Assembly (NCBI GenBank): GCA_023397245.1
Contig: JAEWUH010000237.1
Coordinates: 1 to 14,289 of the forward strand
Length of the DNA stretch: 14,289 nt
Direction of reading: 5' to 3'
From: Bacillota bacterium
GTDB taxonomy: Bacteria; Bacillota; Clostridia; Oscillospirales; Acutalibacteraceae
Shown here: positions 6,161 through 12,969 of the stretch, piece by piece
Position numbering within the stretch: position 1 is the first letter of the stretch
How the letters are laid out: each line of letters opens with the position of its first letter
Notes under the pieces: generated by a model
The model's database searches: none
Seen by the model: the letters and a program-made list of their open reading frames with translations, nothing else
What the model was told of the DNA's origin: nothing
Program-made: the position numbers and the translations under genes

Positions 6161-6230
6161 TTCCTCTGTCTCCCTTGTTAAAGGGAGATGTCGACCGCAG
6201 TCGACAGAGAGATTCTCTCGCCGCGGCGAC
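6161..6230 (-). repeat. Intergenic dyad repeat, right flank of the DUF559 gene (complete)
   Basis: On the minus strand this copy contains GAGAGA/TCTCTC around one base, then GTCGAC-TGCG-GTCGAC (a clean 6-bp hairpin, 6205-6190), then the stem TCTCCCTT/AAGGGAGA (6169-6176 and 6181-6188). It closely matches the solo copy at 4198-4263 in the opposite orientation. Its outer end is 3 bp from the lepA stop codon. Confidence 0.8.
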
Positions 6231-6233
6231 AAA

Positions 6234-8051
<1,818 letters not shown>

Positions 8052-8081
8052 CTAATCCTCTATACTTAAAGTTAATAATAT

Positions 8082-8109
8082 ATTATAGCATAAATAAGCG
8101 GAGAACCAA
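8082..8109 (-). promoter_or_regulatory. Predicted sigma-A promoter of lepA, extended -10
   Basis: On the minus strand a consensus TATAAT (8087-8082) is preceded by TGC, giving an extended -10. A TTGGTT -35 (8109-8104) lies 16 bp upstream. Transcription would start near 8075, about 25 bp before the GTG start of lepA. Confidence 0.75.
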
Positions 8110-8135
8110 AGAAAAAAATCTTCCGTACTATGTGA

Positions 8136-8163
8136 AAGGGACGCGGCAAAAGCCGCGTCCCTT
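8136..8163 (-). terminator. Hairpin terminator-like structure after the spoIIP-linked membrane genes
   Basis: A perfect 12-bp stem, AAGGGACGCGGC (8136-8147) and GCCGCGTCCCTT (8152-8163), encloses a 4-nt loop and lies just after the stop of the 187-aa gene. Only three Us follow on the minus strand, so termination may be partial. The position before the lepA promoter supports the call. Confidence 0.6.
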
Positions 8164-8170
8164 AGAAAAC

Positions 8171-8734
8171 TCAATATTTGATATTACGGTAATATCTGTC
8201 GTTCAGCAGGCGTTTTTTGTGGGTGCGGTTCGGGCGGCGATAGCGTTTGCGCCCCGGTCCGTTCGGCGGGCGGCGGTTGCTGAATACCACAATCAGAACC
8301 ACGATTACGCCCAGCGCGATGCAAATCCACGAAATGATGCCGATCCAGTTCATTTTTTTGTTTGCCGCCGAATCCACGGCAACCGAGCTAAGCGGATTGT
8401 TTTCCTGTACACTGCCTACGCTCGGCAGTACGATTTCGCTGGAAACCTCCTCGCTGGAAAACAGGCTGGAATCCTCACTGGAGAAAAGGCTGCTGGGGTC
8501 TTCGCTGGACACCACGGAAGCATTTGTTCTTCTTGTCCACTTTGAGCTTGCCGCGGAGCCGGAATTCCCGGATGTTTCCGGTTTGCTTAACGCGGCTTTG
8601 GAAGCCTCCTGCTCCTGAATCATTTTCTCTACCTGCTCCGGCGTGATAACGGTTGCAAACGCGCTGGCTGACCAACATAAAAACAGATAAGTTGTAAAAA
8701 GCAGTAGCAGCCATGTTTTTTTATGTTGATTCAT
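8171..8734 (-). CDS. Unrecognised Ser-rich type I membrane protein (187 aa)
   Basis: I do not recognise a family. The sequence predicts a signal peptide (residues 1-27, hydrophobic core LLLLFTTYLFLCW, likely cleavage after SAFA). An exported region follows with a Ser/Glu-rich low-complexity stretch (about 76-100, repeating SSED/SSEE and SLFSSE), then one membrane helix (about 129-151). A strongly basic cytoplasmic tail of about 36 residues is rich in Arg and Lys. The ATG start has GGAGG (8746-8742) 7 nt upstream and overlaps the stop of the preceding 80-aa gene by ATGA, so translation of the two is probably coupled. Its place downstream of spoIIP suggests an envelope or sporulation role, but that is context only. 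It could be specific to this lineage. Confidence 0.8.
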   Translation of the reverse strand: MNQHKKTWLLLLFTTYLFLCWSASAFATVITPEQVEKMIQEQEASKAALSKPETSGNSGSAASSKWTRRTNASVVSSEDPSSLFSSEDSSLFSSEEVSSEIVLPSVGSVQENNPLSSVAVDSAANKKMNWIGIISWICIALGVIVVLIVVFSNRRPPNGPGRKRYRRPNRTHKKRLLNDRYYRNIKY

Positions 8735-8973
8735 TGCGATTCCTCCACAGCACTGTCCTTTAATGTCGATACGAAATCATTATACCATATTTTTGCTGCA
8801 TTGCAACATTCATCCCAAGTTTTGCCTGTAATTTGAGCAATCATGGTTTTATTGTCTCCGAATCCGATGCGCCGCGACTGGTAATCCACCTCTGCCATAC
8901 CGATCAGCAGCATAAGGACGCACAGCGTACTGAAAAAAGAGGTAAAAAAGATCCTTTGTTTTCTTCTGTTCAT
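8731..8973 (-). CDS. Unrecognised small single-pass membrane protein (80 aa)
   Basis: I do not recognise a family. The 80-aa product has a basic start (MNRRKQR), one hydrophobic helix (about residues 8-27), and an outside domain of about 50 residues with a CC pair at 56-57 and aromatic and acidic residues. This is the shape of an N-terminally anchored envelope protein. The ATG at 8973-8971 has only a weak upstream purine run (AGATGAG). It begins 48 bp after the spoIIP stop and overlaps the next gene by 4 bp, so it belongs to a spoIIP / 80-aa / 187-aa set. Being encoded with spoIIP hints at an engulfment-related function, which is inference. Confidence 0.75.
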   Translation of the reverse strand: MNRRKQRIFFTSFFSTLCVLMLLIGMAEVDYQSRRIGFGDNKTMIAQITGKTWDECCNAAKIWYNDFVSTLKDSAVEESQ

Positions 8974-9021
8974 GCGTTTCGCTCATCTTTTCTTCTGCAA
9001 ACTTCATACAGGCTCCGGCTT

Positions 9022-10152
9022 TCAGCCCAGCCTGCCAAGCTCGGCCGCGAGCGCCTTGCCGAAAAGCTCGCCCGAATATTTCGCTTCGTCCAGCGTGTTC
9101 ACCTCGGTGCCAAATTCCACCAGCAGGGAGCCTTTTGTCAGATTTTCGTTATACTTGCGGGCGCAGAAATTCAGCGGGCGGGCAACTCCCGGGTAGAGGT
9201 CGGCAAGCGATTTCTGCAGCCGCACGGCAAGCCGCAGATTGTATTCCCAGTTGGGGAAGCCCATCTTGCCCGTATCGTCGCAGCCGGAAATAATCATGAT
9301 CTGCGCGGCCTTTCTGCCGTTGATCACCGCGGTCGGCTTGATTCTGGTTCCGTCCGCGGTTCCCATCGCGTCGCGGTGGACGTCGAGCGTCACCTGAACG
9401 GAGGGATACTGCTTTAAATCGTTCTGTATGGTCACTTTGGAGCGGTCGTAAGAGCCGCTGTAGCTGGGATAGTCGTGCACCGTGGTATCGTGCACCACAT
9501 TGATTCCCGCCGCCTTGAGCTGCTTTGCGATCTGCTCCCCCACGGCAACCACACTCCGGTTCAGGTCTGTGGTGCGGGTATCGCCGTAATACGCTTCCGT
9601 GGTATGCGTGTGGTAAATGAGCACCTGCGGCGCGGAATTCTTTTTAATTTTCACCGCGGGCGTTTTCGCCAGTTCCGCGGCGATATCGACCGAATGGTTC
9701 TGATTTGTATTTTTAACCCAGATATTGTTATACTGCGTACCCGCGTTCACAATCGCCATTTCCTTAATCGGAGCGGAGGACTGGGAAACAACCGGGCCGG
9801 GCGCGCTTGAATTCGGAGAGGAACCCGTGCTGCTCTGCGGACTGCTTGAAACGGACGGCACGCTGAAAAGCGGCGCGGAGGAGGCGGGAGCGGAAGACGC
9901 CGGTGCCGAAGAAACCGCGCTTTCCGGTGCCGAGGATTCCGGCTCCGGGGAATAACTGCCGTCCTCTTCGTCCTCTTCCAATATAATCGACTGCATCGCC
10001 TGCGGCGCACCGCCCGGAAGGATAAACCCCGCGGCGGTAAGGGCGGTGTTCTGTGCCAGAACCTCCGGCAGGCGCGAAGCGACGCACAGCACCGCGGTGA
10101 CCGCCAGCGCTGCGGAACAGACCTGAGCCGCCTTTTGTGACCATTTCTTCAT
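9022..10152 (-). CDS. spoIIP: Stage II sporulation protein SpoIIP
   Basis: SpoIIP is the membrane-anchored amidase/endopeptidase of the DMP complex (SpoIID-SpoIIM-SpoIIP), which thins septal peptidoglycan and drives engulfment in the mother cell. The 376-aa product has an N-terminal membrane anchor (about residues 9-33), a long Ser/Ala/Pro-rich linker (about 65-128, with repeats of SSAPA), then the catalytic domain. That domain shows LIYHTHTTEAY with H181, H183 and E186, SVVAVGEQIAKQL, TLDVHRDA with H259, NLRLAVRLQ, and LLVEFGTEVNT with E346. These match the zinc-dependent family. The start is ATG (10152-10150), with a G-run (GGGGG) 6 nt upstream. It follows gpr after 146 bp, the same order as in Bacillus, and probably has its own sporulation promoter there, although I could identify none with confidence. 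Confidence 0.94.
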   Translation of the reverse strand: MKKWSQKAAQVCSAALAVTAVLCVASRLPEVLAQNTALTAAGFILPGGAPQAMQSIILEEDEEDGSYSPEPESSAPESAVSSAPASSAPASSAPLFSVPSVSSSPQSSTGSSPNSSAPGPVVSQSSAPIKEMAIVNAGTQYNNIWVKNTNQNHSVDIAAELAKTPAVKIKKNSAPQVLIYHTHTTEAYYGDTRTTDLNRSVVAVGEQIAKQLKAAGINVVHDTTVHDYPSYSGSYDRSKVTIQNDLKQYPSVQVTLDVHRDAMGTADGTRIKPTAVINGRKAAQIMIISGCDDTGKMGFPNWEYNLRLAVRLQKSLADLYPGVARPLNFCARKYNENLTKGSLLVEFGTEVNTLDEAKYSGELFGKALAAELGRLG

Positions 10153-10298
10153 AGTATGCCCCCATAAGGTATTCCTTAATTCTTATGCGGGCAAGCCCAT
10201 TTTCATGATGGCGGTTACAAAATCGGACAGGCCGGTAAAGTCCCCACGGTTTGATTTTTGACCGACGGGAGCGCTTTTAAACAATATTATTGCGCGAT

Positions 10299-11117
10299 TC
10301 AGGTCAGTTCTTCAAATTCCTCGATGGAAAGGTCCGGATTGAGCGCAAGGTTCACCGCCATGCCAAGGATACGCGCTCCCCTGGAAATAATCAGGTCGAT
10401 CTCGCGGGGCGTAACCATCATCTGGGCTCCGCGCGGCGCGATTTTTTCCTCCGTCCCCTCCGTTTCGCCGTCGAGCAGGTCTGCGGCAAGGGTCGCCGCA
10501 TCCACCACGGTGGGAATTCCCATGCCGATAACCGGCACGTGCAGGGTGCTTTCATCAATCTGGGGTCTTGCGTTTCCAACGCCCGAACCGGGTGAAATCC
10601 CCCTGGAACTGAGCTGTACGGTGCAGCCGAGGCGGGAAGGGCTGCGCGCGGCAAGCGCGTCGATGGCAATGACCGCCGCGGGCTTTGTTTCCTTTACCAG
10701 CGCGGTCAGAAGCTCCACCGCCTCAATTCCGGTGCAGCCAAGCACACCGGGACTTACCACCGCCACCGGGCGGAGTTTGTCCAGCCCGGTTACCCGGGCG
10801 AGTTCACCCTTGATGTGCCGCGTCGCCATAATTTTTTCCACGGCCAGAGGGCCCAGCGCGTCCGGCGTGATCGCGCGGTTGCCCAGCCCCGCCACCAGCA
10901 CCGGGCCCTTTTTCGGCGCAAGGGCGCCCAGCTCCTCGGAAATCTGCATCAGCAGGACGTTGTCCTTATCCAGATGGTCGGAAATCGACTTGACCTCCAT
11001 CGTGACGTATTTTCCGCCGTTGTCGTCGATCCGCGTGATGACGCAGCCGTCCTTTTCCTGCCTCGTCTGTTTGCTGGGTTCGGTGTTTTCCATCGCTAAG
11101 TCGGTACGGAAATTCAA
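10299..11117 (-). CDS. gpr: Germination protease GPR, compact form
   Basis: GPR is the aspartic-type spore protease that degrades small acid-soluble spore proteins at germination. It is made as a zymogen in the forespore and activated by self-cleavage. The 272-aa product begins MNFRTDLAMENTE, with the family's RTDLA.E sequence, and contains VLVAGLGNRAITPDALGP, SPGVLGCTGIEAVE, IAIDALAARS, STLHVPVIGMGIPTVVDAATLAADLL, and near the C-terminus MMVTPREIDLII. The start is TTG (11117-11115) with AGGGG 8 nt upstream. The protein is short compared with the roughly 370 residues of Bacillus GPR: only about 20 residues separate the TLAADLL helix from MMVTPREID, where Bacillus has a much longer segment (from memory). 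It lies head-to-head with rpsT and upstream of spoIIP. Confidence 0.94.
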   Translation of the reverse strand: MNFRTDLAMENTEPSKQTRQEKDGCVITRIDDNGGKYVTMEVKSISDHLDKDNVLLMQISEELGALAPKKGPVLVAGLGNRAITPDALGPLAVEKIMATRHIKGELARVTGLDKLRPVAVVSPGVLGCTGIEAVELLTALVKETKPAAVIAIDALAARSPSRLGCTVQLSSRGISPGSGVGNARPQIDESTLHVPVIGMGIPTVVDAATLAADLLDGETEGTEEKIAPRGAQMMVTPREIDLIISRGARILGMAVNLALNPDLSIEEFEELT

Positions 11118-11152
11118 AAAATCAGCCCCTGTCTTAATATTTTAAAAATTAC

Positions 11153-11181
11153 TTGCAATTTTGCCGTTCAGGTGTTATTAT
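11153..11181 (+). promoter_or_regulatory. Predicted sigma-A promoter of rpsT
   Basis: TTGCAA (11153-11158), a 17-bp spacer and TATTAT (11176-11181) fit a vegetative promoter. Transcription would start near 11188, giving a leader of about 29 nt before the rpsT start. It lies in the 99-bp divergent gap with gpr. Confidence 0.75.
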
Positions 11182-11216
11182 GATTGATATGTGACAATGC
11201 CAAAGGAGGTGTAACT

Positions 11217-11480
11217 ATGCCAAACATCAAATCAGCGAAGAAGCGCGTGAAGGTTATTGCTACAAAAACTCTCATAAACAAGTCCCTTAATTCCGGACTT
11301 AAAACAGATATAAAGAAAGCGAACCTTGCCGTTGAAAACGGTGACGCCAGCAAAGCGGAAGCTGTTAAGGTTGCGATTAAGAAGATTGATCAGGCTGCCG
11401 CAAAGGGGATTCTGCACAAGAATACCGCCGCAAGAAAGAAATCGTCTCTCGTACGCAAGCTGAACGCAGCAAACGTATAA
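11217..11480 (+). CDS. rpsT: 30S ribosomal protein S20
   Basis: S20 is a primary 16S rRNA-binding protein of the small ribosomal subunit. The 87-aa product begins MPNIKSAKKRVKV, as the family does, is rich in Lys, Ala and Arg, and ends with GILHKNTAARKKSSLVRKLNA, the conserved helical C-terminus. The ATG at 11217 has an excellent AAAGGAGG site (11202-11209) 7 nt upstream; an in-frame ATG 11 codons earlier is rejected for lack of conservation and ribosome site. It stands alone on the plus strand, divergent from gpr, with its own promoter and terminator, as in other Firmicutes. S20 synthesis is often autoregulated through its leader, but nothing specific is visible here. Confidence 0.99.
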   Translation: MPNIKSAKKRVKVIATKTLINKSLNSGLKTDIKKANLAVENGDASKAEAVKVAIKKIDQAAAKGILHKNTAARKKSSLVRKLNAANV

Positions 11481-11504
11481 TATCCCTCACACGCGGTTAA
11501 AAGC

Positions 11505-11533
11505 AAAAGCAGAGCCTTGCGCTCTGCTTTTTT
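11505..11533 (+). terminator. Intrinsic terminator of rpsT
   Basis: An 11-bp stem (AAAAGCAGAGC at 11505-11515 and GCTCTGCTTTT at 11521-11531) with a 5-nt loop is followed by a T-run to 11533. It lies 24 bp after the rpsT stop. Confidence 0.92.
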
Positions 11534-11641
11534 ACATTTTCGGAAAGCATTGCAGACTTTTATAAAATGTTTGCGGTGATTGACTTTTTTTATAGAATTG
11601 GTTATCATATAATCAGATAAAAGTAAACGGAGGTGCTCGTT

Positions 11642-11794
11642 TTGAAAAAGCACAATACTTTTGCCATACTGATCACGGTTTTTTCTGCCGTTGCCGCAGT
11701 GACCGCCGCTGTTATTGCCGTGGCGCTCTTCTTTGAAAAGAAGAAAAAGGATGAAGAGGAACTTGAGCACTATCTTGACTGTTCCATCCAATAA
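11642..11794 (+). CDS. Small single-pass membrane peptide (50 aa), unrecognised
   Basis: This short gene starts at TTG (11642-11644) with GGAGG (11629-11633) 8 nt upstream and encodes 50 residues. A basic start (MKKHN) is followed by a strongly hydrophobic helix (about residues 7-31, rich in Ala, Val and Ile) and a highly charged tail (EKKKKDEEELE) ending in DCSIQ. I do not recognise a family. The ribosome binding site at the right distance, a TATAAT upstream (11608-11613) and a strong terminator 20 bp downstream make it a convincing independent gene despite its size. Similar single-helix peptides with a charged tail are common in Clostridia, with no assigned role. It sits between rpsT and spoVAE; no functional link is apparent. 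Confidence 0.75.
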   Translation: MKKHNTFAILITVFSAVAAVTAAVIAVALFFEKKKKDEEELEHYLDCSIQ

Positions 11795-11813
11795 GGGTAG
11801 TCGCATAATGACG

Positions 11814-11848
11814 CGGGCAGGTTTATTACCTGCCCGTTTTGTTTTTTT
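11814..11848 (+). terminator. Intrinsic terminator after the 50-aa gene
   Basis: A perfect 9-bp stem (CGGGCAGGT 11814-11822, ACCTGCCCG 11828-11836) with a 5-nt loop is followed by TTTTG and seven Ts. This is a strong terminator for the plus-strand peptide gene. On the other strand it lies downstream of spoVAE, but the A-rich side there lacks a good T-run. Confidence 0.92.
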
Positions 11849-11896
11849 GCCGTATGCTCAGGGAATCCGGCCCGGCGTTTTCGCCGTTTTATGTTA

Positions 11897-12253
11897 TCAG
11901 CTTTTGTCCCCCGGTTTGGAAAGCAGTGCGGCGAGATAGCCGAAGACCACCGCTGCCGCAATGCCCGCCGCGGAGGCGGTAAGGCCCCCGGAAAAGGCGC
12001 CCAGAATGCCGTGCTGTTTCACGGCTTCCATTGTACCCTTGGCCATGGTGTAGCCGAACCCGGTCAGCGGAACCGTGGCTCCGGCCCCGGCAAGGTTGAC
12101 CAGCGGCTCGTAAAGCCCCAGCGCGGTCAGCACAACGCCCAGCGTAACAAAAAGCACGAGGATGCGCGCCGGCGTCATTTTTGTAAAATCGATCAGCACC
12201 TGGCCGACCACGCAGATTGCGCCCCCGATTACAAATGCCCATAGATAATCCAC
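11897..12253 (-). CDS. spoVAE: Stage V sporulation protein AE (SpoVAE)
   Basis: SpoVAE is one of the SpoVA membrane proteins that move calcium-dipicolinate into the developing spore and release it at germination. The 118-aa product is very hydrophobic: helices at about residues 3-21, 28-50 and 84-111, with the family signature GAGATVPLTGFGYTMAKG at 56-73 and GLTASAAGIAAAVVFGYL near the end. The start is the GTG at 12253-12251 (MDYLWAF), with GGAGG (12266-12262) 8 nt upstream; the frame stays open far upstream, but that stretch is not SpoVA-like. spoVAC and spoVAD, usually adjacent in Bacillus, are not next to it; the upstream neighbour is a divergent phosphatase gene. A forespore-type promoter may precede it (12271-12299). 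Confidence 0.95.
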   Translation of the reverse strand: MDYLWAFVIGGAICVVGQVLIDFTKMTPARILVLFVTLGVVLTALGLYEPLVNLAGAGATVPLTGFGYTMAKGTMEAVKQHGILGAFSGGLTASAAGIAAAVVFGYLAALLSKPGDKS

Positions 12254-12270
12254 ATGACTCACCTCCGCTT

Positions 12271-12299
12271 TAGTTTCGCCGAATCTGGCAATGTTATAC
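12271..12299 (-). promoter_or_regulatory. Possible forespore (sigma-F/G-like) promoter of spoVAE
   Basis: On the minus strand GTATA (12299-12295) and GGCGAAACTA (12280-12271), 14 bp apart, match the sigma-F pattern GYATA / GGnnAnAMTR. The spacing is about one base short. The implied start of transcription would fall inside the spoVAE Shine-Dalgarno, which is a real objection, so this is tentative. Confidence 0.3.
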
Positions 12300-12398
12300 A
12301 TTACGCGGAGTTTGAAGTGAAGAATTAAAACCATATTTTGACGGCGGCATTGAAAAAGTGCCGCGGCATATGAGACTGATTTAACGGAGGTATGCGTT

Positions 12399-12929
12399 AC
12401 GAAAGCTGTATTCATTGACCGTGACGGAACTATCGGCGGCGGAGACGATGTAACGCTCCCAAAAGAATTTAAGCTGTTTTCCTTTTCCGAAGCCGCTTTT
12501 AAACTCCTGAAAGAGAGCGGATACCGCCTGATTGCCTTTACAAACCAGCCGGACATTTCCGGCGGCAAGGTTTCGGTATATGATTTTGAAACAGAGCTGT
12601 CCTCCTTTGGCTTTGACGATGTCTGCATCTGTCCGCACCGGCCTTCCGACCACTGCTTATGCCGTAAGCCGAGCCCCTATATGCTTCTCCGGACAGCAGA
12701 GAAATATCAGTTGGATTTGGCCGAATGCTTTGTAATCGGCGACCGGTGGAGCGATATGCTCGCCGGGACTCAGGCAGGCGCAAAATCGATCTTGGTAAAA
12801 ACCGGTGCAGGCCTGGATTCGCTGGGTGTGGATTCTGATAAATGGGATTCCACAAAAGCCAACTATCTTGCAGAAAACCTGCTTGACGCAGCCCAATGGA
12901 TCATCGGTCATCAGACCGATTGCCGTTAA
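12399..12929 (+). CDS. HAD-family phosphatase, GmhB/histidinol-phosphatase type, apparent ACG start
   Basis: The 176-aa product is a compact HAD-IIIA phosphatase. It has motif I DRDGT (D7 nucleophile, D9 acid/base), motif II TNQ at 48-50, a zinc-site CxH..CxC (C78, H80, C86, C88), motif III RKP at 89-91, and motif IV GDRWSD at 114-119. The zinc loop and layout resemble D-glycero-beta-D-manno-heptose 1,7-bisphosphate phosphatase and histidinol-phosphatase domains; the substrate cannot be told from sequence. No ATG, GTG or TTG lies in frame between the upstream stop (12351) and motif I. An ACG at 12399 is 8 nt after ACGGAGG (12384-12390) and would give MKAVFIDRDGT, the usual N-terminus. The nearby ATG at 12392 is out of frame and stops after 8 codons. 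The gene is convergent with asnB and divergent from spoVAE. A mutated start or recent pseudogene is possible. Confidence 0.8.
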   Translation, partial: TKAVFIDRDGTIGGGDDVTLPKEFKLFSFSEAAFKLLKESGYRLIAFTNQPDISGGKVSVYDFETELSSFGFDDVCICPHRPSDHCLCRKPSPYMLLRTAEKYQLDLAECFVIGDRWSDMLAGTQAGAKSILVKTGAGLDSLGVDSDKWDSTKANYLAENLLDAAQWIIGHQTDCR

Positions 12930-12930
12930 A

Positions 12931-12964
12931 AAAGAGGTGCAAGCCATATGGCCTGTACCTCTTT
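12931..12964 (-). terminator. Bidirectional terminator between the HAD gene and asnB
   Basis: AAAGAGGT (12931-12938) and ACCTCTTT (12957-12964) form an 8-bp stem, with GCCATATGGC pairing inside. On the minus strand the stem is followed by six Ts, fitting asnB termination. On the plus strand a weaker T/A-rich run follows the HAD gene. Confidence 0.75.
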
Positions 12965-12969
12965 AAAAT

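Larger units (their letters stand above)
5717..6230. mobile_element. Putative small mobile unit: DUF559 gene between inverted dyad repeats
   Basis: A single gene is enclosed by inverted copies of the same repeat (5717-5761 and 6161-6230). The outward ends share AATCTCTC, and the inward ends share the CTCCCTTTA.CAAGGGAG palindrome. The unit sits between lepA and hemW, which are usually adjacent, and begins 3 bp after the lepA stop. The interior is clearly AT-richer than lepA or hemW: one sampled 60-base line is about 27% GC, against about 65% for a line in lepA. No transposase and no obvious target duplication are visible, so mobility is inferred from arrangement and composition. Confidence 0.5.

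Noticed and set aside
4198..6230. CRISPR array
   Set aside because: The repeats are few, irregularly spaced, in both orientations and separated by whole genes; there are no unique spacers of constant length and no cas genes.
10146..10195. Sigma-G-like GCATAA and CATACTA upstream of spoIIP
   Set aside because: The two elements are 24 bp apart, too far, and CATACTA overlaps the spoIIP start codon.
11580..11613. TTGACT and TATAAT as a promoter of the 50-aa gene
   Set aside because: The hexamers are 22 bp apart, outside the usual range; the TATAAT may still be used with a different -35, so no promoter is annotated.
12392..12418. Programmed frameshift from the ATG at 12392 into the HAD frame
   Set aside because: There is no slippery heptamer before the TGA, and a simple ACG start at ideal SD spacing explains the frame with fewer assumptions.
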